Below, piece by piece: positions 31,721 through 42,436 of a DNA stretch of 64,000 nt. The stretch spans positions 75,807,501 to 75,871,500 of the forward strand of contig CM056574.1 in NCBI GenBank assembly GCA_029721435.1. The letters run 5' to 3'. The number at the start of each line of letters is the position of its first letter. Within the stretch, counting starts at the first letter, position 1. The notes beneath the pieces are model-generated. The model was not told the origin of the DNA. It ran no database searches and was given only the letters and a program-made list of their open reading frames with translations. The DNA comes from Gymnothorax reevesii. Lineage: Eukaryota > Chordata > Actinopteri > Anguilliformes > Muraenidae. Both the position numbers and the translations under genes were made by a program.

Positions 31721-31995
31721 TTAGATCCCATGGTGTAGATGTGCCTTTTGATAGTTTGGTCATTCTGATTTTTTTATTGCTTCCAGTTTTCATGGTAACA
31801 AGTTGAACTTAGTGCATTTTCAGGGTAGGCACTTTGTCCGGACCACAACTCTAAAACGATGAGAGATTTCCTCACCAAACCTGGTATATTGTTAGACCAC
31901 ATGTTGAAGATGTGCCTTTTGATAAAAAATATTGAATGGTTTAAGAGTTATGGCCCGGACAAAACTTCGGAAGGACGGATGGAAGGACGGAAGAA

Positions 31996-32310
31996 ATGAT
32001 TCAGTGGTGTACTTCATTGTGTGTCATAAAGAAATGATTCCTCAAAGGAGTGATTCAGTGGTGCACTTCATTGTGTGTCATTAGGAAATGATTCAGTGGT
32101 GCACTTCATCGTGTGTCATAAAGAAATGATTCCTCAAAGGAGTGATTCAGTGGTGCACTTCATTGAGTATCATAAGGAAATGATTCAGTGGTGCACTTCA
32201 TTGTGTGTCAAAGAAATGATTCAGTGGTGCACGTCATTGTGTGTCATAAAGAAAAGATTCCTCAAAGGAGTGATTCAGTGGTGCACTTCATTGTGTGTCA
32301 TCATCAAGAA
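31996..32310. repeat. Minisatellite GATTCAGTGGTGCACTTCAT
   Basis: About seven copies of GATTCAGTGGTGCACTTCAT followed by TGTGTGTCATAAAGAAAT. Some units carry a GATTCCTCAAAGGAGT extension, so units alternate between about 40 and 55 bp. Not a CRISPR: spacers are themselves repeated. Confidence 0.85.
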
Positions 32311-35240
32311 GAAGTTTCATGGTGCATATCAACCATATCATCTTCAGGTAGAGAATTCCTTATTTACTACAATATAGTATCGATATAGTATTGATCCTAT
32401 GATGTATATTTCAGAGATATAGCTCATGAAAGTAGTTTAAGATTTGTCCATGTCTTAGATTTTTAAAGCTCTCTTGGCAGTAAGTTGCATACATGAACAT
32501 TGGCTTATGACTAATGTAGTTCTAAGAGACCTTTGAAAATCTAGGCCATGTATACTACAGGTAGGTTTATCCTCAAATAATACAACTGTCACATGAACAC
32601 TACTCATGGTTATTATTTGTGTTATTGGTGATAAGAAATTCATCCTTCTCAAAATTTGAAATATTTCTTTAAAATGTCTTGAAAAGGACAAGCAAACCTA
32701 CTTTTGGCCAACTTCATGTTCAGCATTAGAAAATGCATTTTCCTTCATCATATAATAGTTTGTACTGTTATCAATAGGTCATTTGCTGTCAACAGTATAT
32801 GTTAAAACCTGTTCCACATATTTTCTAAAAGTGTCTTTACATCAATTAAATATTGATGCCATAGCATACAATTATTTCGCTTATATCCAACCTAATGGCC
32901 TTTCATCAAATATGTATGTGTATGATAGCTATTTTTACCTCATTTTATGTTCAACTCAATAAATAGAACGGGGATTCAAGCCAACTGCTGGCGGGGAACA
33001 TCACAGTGCTTCACAAGCATTAATTCTAGTTGTATTTTGTCAATGTTCTCAAAAAAGAATCTTTAATATTTAGCATTTTCTTTGTTGGCATATTTTTTAA
33101 AAAACATTTAAGGTGGACATAGAACTTAATACCTTAGAACAAGCTGGGCCATAAAGGTCTATGTTGGAGATGGAACCATCTGCCGCAGAAAATTACCATA
33201 ATTTGGGAATTCAAAAGGTCTATCTCCATTTTCTGTTCCTGAGATGTCCATTTTGAGGCTTCCATTGTAAAAAAAAACAAATAACGTATGAAAGATTTTT
33301 ATGCTAGTACCTTCCCATTTATACAAATTTAGAAAACATTAATGGAATTGAAAGATACAAGTTGGTAAAACTTTAAGTACAATTTTCTCAGTTTCATGTT
33401 TTGTGGACATTGTACCAGTTAATCCTCAGCCCACGAGATGTGTGTTGTCCTTCACAAGTCAGGCAATGGCTACAAGAAAATAGCCACTCGCCTGCACCTG
33501 CCCATATCTACTGTCAGTGGAATCATTAAGGAGTTTAAAACAACTGGAACAGTGGTAAACAAGCCTGGATGAGGACACAAGGTTATTTTGCCACCACGCA
33601 CAGTAAGGAGGATGGTAAAAGAAATAAAAAGTTCTCCAAAGCATACTGCTAAAGAATTGAAACAAATGGTAGCATCTTGGGGTCATAAAGTCTCCAAAAC
33701 AACTATCAGGCGCTATCTACATGCCAACAAGCTGTTTGGGAGGCATGCACGGAAAAAACCTTGTCTCACTCACAATAAAAAACGCAAATGTCTGGAGTTT
33801 GCCAAGTGGTACTGGGACTTCAACTGGGACGGTGTGCTTTGGTCAGATAAGACCAAGATAGAGTGTTTGTTGCCAAAACGCTCTAAGTGGGTCTGGCGGA
33901 CCATAAAAGATGAGTATGCAGAAAAGCACCTCATGCCCCCTGTGAAGTATGGGGGAGGATCGGTGAGGCTGTGGGCCTGTTTCTCTTCCAGAGGCCCTAG
34001 GAACCTTGTTAGGGTGCATGGCATCATGGACGCTTTGAAATACCAGGACATTTTAAATCAAAATCTGGTGGCCTCTGCCCGAAAGCTGAAGATGGGTCAC
34101 CACTGGGTCTTTCAGCAAGATAATGACCCTAACCATGGCCAAATCTACTCAGAAATGGTTCACCAGACACAGAATCAAGCTCCTTCCATGTCCATCTCAG
34201 TCCCCAGACCTCAACCCCATTGAAAACCTGTGTAGTGAGCTGAAGAGGAGAGTGCAGAGGAGAGGACCCTGGTCGCTGGATGATTTAGAGAGATTGTGCA
34301 AAGAGCAATGGTCGAAGATCCCTCCTTCTGTTTTCTCCCATCTTGTGAAGCATTATAGGAGAGAATTAGGTGTTGTTTTGTTGGCAAAAGGGGGTTGCAC
34401 TAAGTATTAACATTAGGGGTGCTAATAACTGTGGCACACATGATTGATGTAAAAGAATTATTTCTTAATGTGGGATTGTTTTCCCACTGAATAAATGCAC
34501 TTGAATTAAAGGTTGGATTTTCCTCTTTTTTTTTCAATGTGGTCCTATATTATTTAGAAAAAAAAAAAACTTTGTAGATGCTAAAGAACACATAATAATA
34601 ATTACCTTTATTTAACCAGATAGACAATTGAGATTAAATCTCTTTTACAATTGTGACCTGGCCAATTAGGCAGCACACAGCAGTTTGTATATTCAGACAA
34701 AACAACGCAATATATGTATACAAAATAATCAGTCTACCAACCAAAAACAATAAAAATATTGAGTATTCAATTGAAATATAGTACTACAGAACCGAAATGG
34801 AAGTGCATTTATATGATCAGCCAAAATCTGTTAATACATAATTAAGGCATTGTTATTCAGATCTAGACCCAAAATTCTAATCTTAAAACCAATAAAATCT
34901 AAATAGCAGCTATAGTGCTACAGTGCAAAGTGCAGAAAAGAAAGAGAGATCATTTGTTTAGTCATGTAAGGTGCAGTTTGTGGTAATGACTGCTGAGATT
35001 TTTTGTTAAAAAGACGAAAAAAAAATTAGAGAATCTAGTTTAAGCTGTTTTTGCAGGTCATTCCGAGCGCACGGACCAAAATAAGACAGACTCTTTTTTT
35101 CCAGTTTCGGTTCGAACAAATGGCACTTTGAACTGAAGCAAACTGTGGGATCTAAGGTTATAGGGGTTATTTACAGGCATACATTTGGAACATATGTAAG
35201 AAGGCAATTTACCAAGAATAGCCTTATATGTTAAAATATA

Positions 35241-35710
35241 CTAATGCTGCATCCTGCGCAGAACAAGCGAGGACCTCCCAGTAAGTTTATACAAGATACA
35301 GTGATGTGTCCTGAACGCAGAGTTAGTGATGTATCTCAATGCCGCATGATAAAGAGGGTCAAGTTTGGCCAAGACAGTGGGGCAAGCAAATCTATAAACA
35401 GTGTCTCCATAACCTACCTGAGAAAGAAAAAGGGCAGTAACCAAACATTTACGTGAAGACTTTGAGAAACAGGTTTTAAATCTGTATAGAAAGCTAAGCG
35501 TGAACTTAAGCTTTTTCGTCAGATTTGCAATATGATGGTTAACATTGAGATCTTTGTCCAGCCATATGCCGAGATATTTATACTTATCAACAAACTCAAC
35601 AGGGACACCGTCAATAGATCTGATTGGAGATGAGGAGACCTCAGGACTACAACTCGCAAACAGCATGGCTTTGGTTTTATTTGCATTCAGAAGAAGTCTG
35701 GCCTCAGTAA
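35241..35710 (-). pseudogene. L2 LINE #2: RT C-terminal part
   Basis: The frame 35666-35241 and its upstream continuation read LLLNANKTKAMLFASC, KYKYLGIWLDKDLNVNHHI and NSAFRTHHCILYKLTGR. The last block parallels TNAAARTHHCSLYQMVQW in LINE #1. It is broken at 35711 by the TAA-flanked Harbinger insertion. Confidence 0.82.
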
Positions 35711-37316
35711 GGGGTCTATTCTCCCGTGCGCGTAAGTCGAAAAAAGCGTGTAGCTACGGGCTTTTCAGCCTACGCGTATTCTCCCCTCGACTTAAATCTG
35801 TGCATTACGCGCCCCGAAGGCAGTTACGCGCTTGGGGCGGAGCAGGGCCAAAATCGGGGCGTTTCCGGGCGTTTCTCATGCAAATAACACTTACGCGTAT
35901 TCTCCCCCTGGCTTACGCGCTTCTTCTGTTAAGCGCTTTTGAGGGCTGTATTGATGTCATGCACACATCACAGGCGTCTGTGTCAAGGTGTCTGACACAG
36001 TTGGTTGACGCTAAGCTGCACCACATCAGCCGCTTTAAAATTCCCCAAAACACCAGCTGAAAGACGGAGAGTTAGGGTGGGGTTCTACCGTTCTCCCTGG
36101 CACGGCCCATGACGCCTATGTACTGCGCAACTGCTTGAAATAGCAAAATATATATATATATATACTATAAATATTTGAAACCATATTAAGCTTGTTTCCA
36201 GTATCAATCACAGTGATACTTTGAGCATAAGCAAATAAAAATGACCATTTTACGTAACCCTCCTTCATCCGTATCCACTCCAAGTTCTTCTCTATGCACT
36301 CCCGCTGCAGGGAGAGTGGATGCCACCTCGTCCTCCAGTGCAATGAAATGCACCGGGGATGATGTTTGCCCACCACCTTTTGCATGCACACTTCTTCGGT
36401 GTGCAGAGCCTGGCTGTCACCCCGCAGATTTTTCCGCGTGCGGGGTAAGAATCCTCTACTTGTTAAAGCGTTGCCTTGACCTGTAGTTGCCAACCTGACA
36501 TCAGAGTATTTTGAAATTTCAAGCGCGCAATTTCTAAATGAGATCATATGAACTTTGTTTGTTATTTTTGTGTGACTAGAATGTTCTCTTTACTTCTTCC
36601 CTGTCTTCCACGGAACAAACAGGCTGGTGTAGGAGGGGCACATTTTAATGCTCTGATTACGCTGGTTGAGAAGTGTTAAATCCCCCGCTGCCTCAATTTT
36701 ATGTGTCCGTACAGACGTATGGACGGAGCCCAATGCCATATCCCCCGCTTCGTGCTAATCGAGCGGCGGGGGACGTCTGAATTACTTCTTGTAATTGGTA
36801 CAGACATACATTGGCCTACTTTTACAGCGGCATATAAAACCTCGTATCATCAAAATGACAAACTTCAAAGGAAAATAAAAAATAAATCTAAAATTAGATA
36901 ATAATAAAATAATATAAATGGATAAATATAGTTTAAAATAAAAAATGTTTCATTTTGCATGTTAGAATAGTGGACATATGAGTTTTTGTTTCTTATCAGT
37001 TTGGAGATACGAGGTTTTATCAGCAGGCCCACGATATTCAAATTTTAAGTCTGATTTGCGTTTTCCATGGACCACAACTGCATTTTCATGGTTAATCAGA
37101 AAATCCTTGTTCCTTGTTTTCCTGATAGCCATAATCAATGAGCAGAGTCTGCCTCTCATTTGGATCAGTCACACCTCTTTCATAAGGCCGCCTACATTCT
37201 GAAGTTAAGCGCTGTGGATGAGATCGAAGCGCGTAGGGGAGAATACGCGTAACTCAAAAGCGCTTAACTCGAATTGCGTAAAAAAGGACTTATGCGCTAA
37301 TGGGAGAATAGACCCC
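35711..37316. mobile_element. PIF/Harbinger element with Myb-like protein remnant
   Basis: A 1606-bp element with inverted ends GGGGTCTATTCTCCC / GGGAGAATAGACCCC and a 3-bp TAA duplication (35708-35710, 37317-37319). The L2 RT frame rejoins across it. Subterminal TACGCGTATTCTCCC and GCGCTTAACTC motifs recur near both ends. The duplication length and TAA target fit PIF/Harbinger. No DDE transposase is seen, but part of the accessory Myb-like protein appears to remain on the minus strand. Confidence 0.85.
36204..36450 (-). pseudogene. Harbinger Myb-like accessory protein fragment
   Basis: The minus-strand frame 36389-36204 reads GGGQTSSPVHFIALEDEVAS, followed by GVHREELGVDTDEG. This resembles the conserved GGG-x-P-x-L-x-x-L-E-E and GVDT blocks following the Myb/SANT domain of Harbinger accessory proteins. 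The preceding basic region (RTRKNLRGDSQ and KKCACKRWWA in two frames) suggests a frameshift near 36420. Recognition is from motif memory only. Confidence 0.45.
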
Positions 37317-37710
37317 TAAGTGCGCTCTGTAAAGAAATAAAATCAGCCTGAAGGTCAGAAAGTCCTACCTCCAGAGTGGGAGCAGAAGAATATAACACTG
37401 TATCATTCGCATACTTATGATATAAAGAATATCTTGACCGGTTGCAGAGATCATTTGTATATAGGAGAAAGAGTAATGGCCCCAAGATGGAACCTTGTGG
37501 CACCCCCTTAACCAAAGTGACTGGATCAGACACAATATTGCTGAATCTAACCATCTGGACTCGATCTGTTAAGTAACTTTGAAACCAACCAACCTCATCA
37601 TATCCAACACCAACCTTTTGCAGGATATGAATTAAAATTTGATGACCCACAGTGTCAAATGCTTTGGACATATCAATGAACAGAGCAACAGTGAACATTT
37701 TATTTTCAAT
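37317..37710 (-). pseudogene. L2 LINE #2: RT core
   Basis: The frame 37713-37297 reads ALFIDMSKAFDTVGHQIL (first catalytic Asp), [29 protein letters not shown] and HKYANDTVLYSS. The YADD box is altered to YAND, so one catalytic aspartate is lost. Confidence 0.82.
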
Positions 37711-39955
37711 CAATCAATCAATCAATCAACAAGTTTATTCACACACACAAATCAGGCAGGAAGGTACAAATTGAGGATCATACCAATAAATGTGTGAAAA
37801 GGGATCACCCCAAGAAAGCTAATTAAGCTTATAGTAGGGGGCCCAGTCCTAGACAAACAAAAATCATATGACAATACAAACATAACATAAATCCCAGGAA
37901 ACCGTCTCTGCAGCAGTCATTCAGATCAGAGATTTCACTAAAAAGGAAATTCTGTCCATATTAGGAACCCCTGTGTGGTTGTTCGGCTCCCTTGGTCAAA
38001 AAACACGTCTTAAGTAATTTCTTCAAGATACCAAGGATTATCCCAATAAGACTACAAAAAAGCTGATTCTGGAATTAAATAACAAAAAATAGAAGATAGC
38101 CAAACTATTTAATAATGGCCTGGTAAGTTGAAACAGAATCTTAAAGAGGTATCAGCGCATTCACTTGGGCTACACCAACAACCAGCCACGAGGTTCCCAG
38201 AAGTGGCAGCAAAACACAAAAGGAATTATAGTAAAAAACAAAAAATAGGTAGCCAACTATATGCAAAACAGAGCACTTAGCAGTCGGCAGAATAAATTAC
38301 CCAACTTCATTGTAGAACAAGAGGAGATATTGTTTTAACCTTTTCTTAAATAAGGAAAATGAATGTGACATTTTAATATCGTTGTCAAGCCCATTCCAAA
38401 TCTGTGGACCCCTGCACACAACACTCAGACTAGTTCTTATTAACCGGCGATTCTTACCAAAAATAAAATGCTTATTCCTGGTGCCATATATGTGCAGTGG
38501 GGAACATATTGGAACAAGGTCACATAGTCGGCCATTTAATCCATTAATAACCAAATACATTGTACAAGCATTATGAAAAATATTGTATTCAGTAAGTCGC
38601 AATAAACCAAAAGCAAAAAAAAGTGGTTTCGTGGGTGCATGGTAAGTTGACCATGTTAATGCACACAGGACTTTCTTTTGGAGAACAATTAATTTCTGTA
38701 GGTGACCAGGAAAGGTGTTGCTCCATATGATATTGCAATAATTTATATGAGGTTCAAATAAAGTTTTGTACAAGGTAAGTAGTGCAGAAAATGCCTCAGT
38801 TTAAAAAACAAGCCCACGTATTTAGACAGATCCCTGGTCAAACGATTTATATGCTCTTTGAAATTCAGGAACTCATCGATATGGACCCCCAGGAATTTAG
38901 TGGAGTAAACCCTTTCAATATCTTGCCCATTTATGCTAAGAGTAATTGGCAGATTATAAAAGTTATTTCCACTGGAGGGGAAGAAAATATAGTTTGCCTT
39001 CTTAATATTTAGGGATAATTTATTACACTTAAACCATGCATCCACTTTTACCAACTCATTGTTAAGAATGTCTTGCAATTCGTATGGACTCTTGTGGACT
39101 CTTTTGAACAGAGTGGTATCATCAGCAAACAATACTTTGTGAAGAACATAAGAAGAATGGACAAAATCATTGACATACAGAAGAAACAGGAGTGGTCCCA
39201 ATATAGAACCTTGTGGGACCCCATATTTGATGAATTTACACCACGATTTATGACCATTAATGCAAACATATTGTTGTCTCCCGTACATGTAGCTTTTGAA
39301 CCAGCTGAGAGCGACACCTCTGACACCATAATACTGCAATTTGTATAATAAAATCTCAAAATCAATTGTATCAAAGGCCTTAGATAAATCCAAGAACACA
39401 CTTATGCCACATTCACCTTTATCAATGGCATCATTTATCCTTTCAGTGAGATCCAATACTGCCATACATGTCGTTCTCTGTTTCCTGAAGCCATACTGCA
39501 ATGGAGCCAAAATGTTTAATTTATCGAGGTAACCATTTAGTCGATTATATACGACTCTCTCCAGGACCTTAGAGAGTGTGGGCAGAATTGATATAGGTCG
39601 GTAGTTGCTTCAGTCATTTTTGTCTCCAGACTTAAATACTGGCACGACCCTAGCGATCTTTGCCATTTTTGGTACAGTTCCAGACGATAGAGAGAGATTT
39701 ATACAATAGACGAGAGGGTCAATGATTTGATTTGCAATGGCCTTCAAGATTTTGCTGGAAATGTCATCAACCCCAGCTGAGGTTGTGCTTTTCATATTAA
39801 GAATAATTTTTAAGACTTCATTTTTGTCTGTTGGCTTCATAAAAAATGAATTTAAGTAATTTCCATACAGGTAATGTTTAAACAAAACACCACAAGGGTG
39901 ATTAATTTTACTTGATAGATTTCTAGCGGCAGAAAGAAAATAATCGTTGAATGGC
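37711..39955 (-). mobile_element. CR1/Jockey-like LINE, 5'-truncated, inside L2 LINE #2
   Basis: Target duplications ATTTTCAAT (37702-37710, 39956-39964) flank a minus-strand LINE whose 3' end is a CAAT/TTGA repeat tail (37707-37730). It is 2.25 kb long and starts within the RT N-terminal region, so the endonuclease is absent. Its RT is a different family from the L2 host. Confidence 0.85.
38297..39955 (-). pseudogene. CR1/Jockey-like LINE reverse transcriptase
   Basis: Frames 39963-39610, 39510-38743 and 38773-38297 are nearly continuous. Motifs: STTSAGVDDISSKIL, VVPVFKSGDKND, then a TGA where Trp is expected (39605-39607) before [65 protein letters not shown] (intact FADD), and C-terminal [12 protein letters not shown] and FKKRLKQYLL. 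One frameshift near 38750 separates the last frame. It is the least damaged non-LTR RT in the window. Confidence 0.85.
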
Positions 39956-39964
39956 ATTTTCAAT

Positions 39965-40760
39965 GGCAGCTCTTATATCATCAAGAACTTTCAGAGTGGC
40001 TGAGACAGTGCTATGCTTAGATCTGAAACCTGATTGCAATGGATTAAATACATTTTTAGAATCCAGGAATAATTTGAGCTGATCAGACACTATAGATTCC
40101 AATATTTTTTGCCAAGGTTGAGAGATTAGAGATTGGTCTATAATTATTCAGGTCTGTGGGATCACCAGCTTTCAGTAAAGGCATAACATAAGCTTTTCCA
40201 TAAGACAGGGAAGTTTTGTGAGGCAATGGAAAGATTAAAGATGTCGGCCACTGGGCAAGCTATAATTGGGGCTGCCACTTTCAAGAAAAATAGCTCAAGG
40301 CCATCAGGTCCAGCGGCCTTTTTGGGGTCAAGTGTTTGTGAGGCATGGAAGACATCAGAGACCTGGATGGGTGTAAAACTAAAATTAGAATCAACAGAAG
40401 AGGTTGATTCAGTTGTGGGAGCTGTTATGCAACAGTCAGTGTGATTAGCCCTTTGGTAAGTATTCTGATTTAAGTCATCAAAGATAAGACCAGCCTTACT
40501 GAAATGAACATTAAATAAATCTGGCATAGCTTTTTTTATCAGAAATGAAAGTGTCATCATTTTTTAACTTGTGAGGGATGCCGGCAGCCTTCTTGTTCTG
40601 AAGTCCTTTAATAGTTTTCCAGAATTTGGAGTGATTGTTGTAGCAGTCAGTAGTTAATGACAAATAAAAATCAGTTTTGGATTTCCCGATTAGAGTTGTG
40701 CATTTATTTCTAAGCGAACGAAACAATTGCCAATTACGAGTGGTCTTTGTCTTTCTCGCT
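39965..40760 (-). pseudogene. L2 LINE #2: RT N-terminal part
   Basis: Minus-strand pieces read KKAAGPDGLELFFLKVAAPI (frame 40560-40162), then in other frames LNNYRPISNLSTLAKILES and PLQSGFRSKHSTVSA. The 40726-40511 frame covers the linker (RNKCTTLIGKSKTDFYLSL). Frameshifts lie near 40160 and 40540. Confidence 0.75.
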
Positions 40761-40859
40761 AGGGCCTATTGCTTATTGCGAGCATGGATCAAATCGGCCA
40801 CTTCCTGAGTAAACCATGGGTTGTTCCTATTTTTAATCCTGTACTTTTTAAGAGGGGCA

Positions 40860-41632
40860 TGTTTGTTCACAACTGACAGAAATTGAAGTTAGAAAAGAGC
40901 GACTGCTTCATCAATGATAGGAATTTTAAAAATTCGCTGCCACATCACTTGAGCAAGGTCATGGATAAAGGCCTGTTTAAAACAGCGCCTAGTGACAAAT
41001 AGGCCCTTGGATTTGGGCAGCTTTGTGCTCCTAACGCAAGCAATGGCACAATAATCACTGATATCATTAGGAAACTCTCCAACTGATACATACTTGTGTG
41101 CTGCATTGGATTGAATTATATCAATGAGAGAATCATTACCAGGTTTAGCAGAGATGATTCTGGTGGGGCTGTCAATAAGCTGAGTAAGGTTCATGGAGTC
41201 ACACGCCTGCTTTAAAGATGCAGATTTATCGCTGAGCCAGTCTAAGTTCAAATCACCCCTGCCTTTGCGATCGGTTCTAAACACGTTGTAGCCAGCGATA
41301 TAAATAACATCATCAGTGACCGCAGGTTTTAACCATGTTTCGGAAACAGCAACAATATCTGGTTTGGCAATCATGATCCCTGCTTTAAATATATCAAGTT
41401 TAAGTACAAGACTCCTTGCATTAAAATGCAGAAAACCAAGTCCATGTCTATTGCTAAATTCTTTAGGAGTTGAAAAGTGGTGCAGATTATTAACCGGAAG
41501 CGGCTCAGGGCCGGGGTTGCCACTCACATTACCAGACTTCAGCAATAATAACAGAATCAGTATCCTGGATAGGCGACTCTTGATTGTTACTTTGGTATAA
41601 ATATTTTCACGCACAGAGTTGGGACCATGCAA
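40860..41632 (-). pseudogene. L2 LINE #2: endonuclease with internal deletion
   Basis: The frame 41632-40889 reads SGNVSGNPGPEPLP, then FLHFNARSL, VAVSETWLKPAV and FRTDRKGR joined directly to GDLNLDWLSDKS. The GGGVAIYIK and CYRPP blocks that should lie between are missing, a deletion of roughly 60 residues that kept the frame. It ends with LIDIIQSNAAHKYVSVG and SDYCAIACV. Confidence 0.8.
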
Positions 41633-41662
41633 ACAGTTTGAGACAAGTGAATCAAGAATTAG

Positions 41663-41863
41663 TTACGTGTATGGAAAAGTGCTTTTCGTATCATCATGTT
41701 GCAAAGTAGTATAGTGACAGCTGCCGGGTACCAAGTAAATGACGTTAGTGCCATGATTATAATGTTCAAAAAATGCATGCGAAGATAACCCCGTTACATT
41801 AATAACACGTGGGTCGATCGTAACACCAAGAAAAAAGATGATAATAAAAATGACTTTCGCCAT
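41663..41863 (-). pseudogene. L2 LINE #2: hydrophobic N-terminal leader
   Basis: The frame begins MAKVIFIIIFFLGVTIDP, a signal-peptide-like or membrane-anchor segment, in the same position as the leader of LINE #1. Confidence 0.5.
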
Positions 41864-42428
41864 TTTAATTAAGTCAATAGTTCACAGTACATTACCGGAC
41901 TTCTTCACGGTACTTTACCAGTCCGCAGAGAGCCCAGCTACGAAATCCTTTAGCAGCAGGCGGTAAACTGTCTGAGAACAAGTACAAGGACGCCGAAAGG
42001 CAGCGCACCCAGCTACCCAACCAGGGAAGCGCTCCAGTTATGGGGAGACGGGCAAAAATGGACCTAAGCTGCCAATTCTTGCCTTCCACTCCAATTCCAC
42101 AACTCCCTCGGTGAGACCGTCGTAACCTCCCCAGAGGCAGCTCCATCTCGACAGCTGCAGAGCAGCGAACCAGGGGAAATAGGCTCCCTCGAAGCGGGAC
42201 CAGGGCAAGAGCACAATGCCAAGGAAATTTAAAAGGTAGCACACCCAGCCAGCTGATCCAATGACAACCCAGCAGCACATGAGCTGGGAACAGGGTGAAC
42301 AAAACTGCAGCCCGACGAGCTTCCGGCACCTCACCAGGAATTATGCCGAAGAAAATTCTTCAGGCTCCACATCAACGAGGAGAAAGATCCCTTGAGGTCT
42401 GGGAAGGCAGAAAGACGCTCCAAAGAGG
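41864..42428 (-). other. GC-rich 5' region of L2 LINE #2
   Basis: Non-coding and richer in CpG than its surroundings, directly upstream of the leader on the minus strand, and so possibly the internal promoter region. The 145- and 98-codon minus-strand frames here look like chance frames of GC-rich DNA. Confidence 0.45.
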
Positions 42429-42436
42429 GCAAATAG

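Larger units (their letters stand above)
30338..33435. mobile_element. 3.1 kb inverted-repeat DNA element inside Tc1 #2
   Basis: Ends are imperfect inverted repeats of about 33 bp, CGTGGGCTGAGGGTTAGCTG at the left and its mirror (CAGTTAATCCTCAGCCCACG) at the right. The flanking 4-bp AGAT (30334-30337, 33436-33439) is a target duplication, and the Tc1 transposase codons rejoin across it. Internal sequence includes an exon-like frame (30658-30753), hairpin-forming tandem repeats (31379-31720) and a minisatellite (31996-32310). No transposase is recognised. Superfamily unknown; a 4-bp duplication fits several. Confidence 0.75.
30297..34410 (+). pseudogene. Tc1-like #2 transposase, interrupted
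   Basis: The start ATG at 30297 gives MGKTKQHTIQVRQ, then the 3.1 kb insertion. The frame resumes at 33440 with VVLHKSGNGYKKIATRLHLP (helix-turn-helix). A TGA near 33570 precedes the frame 33588-34223 (TTIRRYLHANKLFGRHARKK, then LWSDKTKIE with the first Asp, and FQQDNDPNH with the second Asp). A frameshift near 34140 leads to LNPIENLCSELKRRV with the third Glu in 34123-34410, ending GGCTKY. All three catalytic residues survive in separate pieces. Confidence 0.82.
29921..34570 (+). mobile_element. Tc1-like element #2, split by a 3.1 kb insertion
   Basis: Long imperfect inverted ends carry the GGCACCCCT / AGGGGTGCTAATAACTGTGG words (29949, 30130 and 34415), and the transposase relic lies at 30297-30337 plus 33436-34410. 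It is opened by the element 30338-33435. The left boundary near 29921 abuts another Tc1-type terminus (CAGTCCTGTGAAAAAGTATT at 29859). The right boundary is approximate. Confidence 0.8.
34590..42428 (-). mobile_element. L2-type LINE #2
   Basis: Read right to left: a GC-rich 5' region (41864-42428), hydrophobic leader (41663-41863), endonuclease (40860-41632, internally deleted), RT N-terminal part (39965-40760), RT core (37317-37710), RT C-terminus (35241-35710) and 3' UTR to about 34590 (TTTATTTAACCAGATAG block). It is opened by a Harbinger element at 35711-37316 and another LINE at 37711-39955. It is related to LINE #1 but not a recent copy. The limits are approximate. Confidence 0.8.

Noticed and set aside
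31413..31793. 126-codon minus-strand frame with repeated RTDGRRVKHYVPATFAGNIK
   Set aside because: The repetition comes from the 101-110 bp tandem DNA repeat; nothing else suggests a protein.
31996..32310. Regularly spaced direct repeats resembling a CRISPR array
   Set aside because: Spacers are themselves copies of one another and unit length varies; this is a eukaryotic minisatellite.
41892..42334. 98- and 145-codon minus-strand frames in the GC-rich 5' region of L2 LINE #2
   Set aside because: Two overlapping frames of similar length with Trp/Leu-rich composition and no motif; more likely untranslated sequence.
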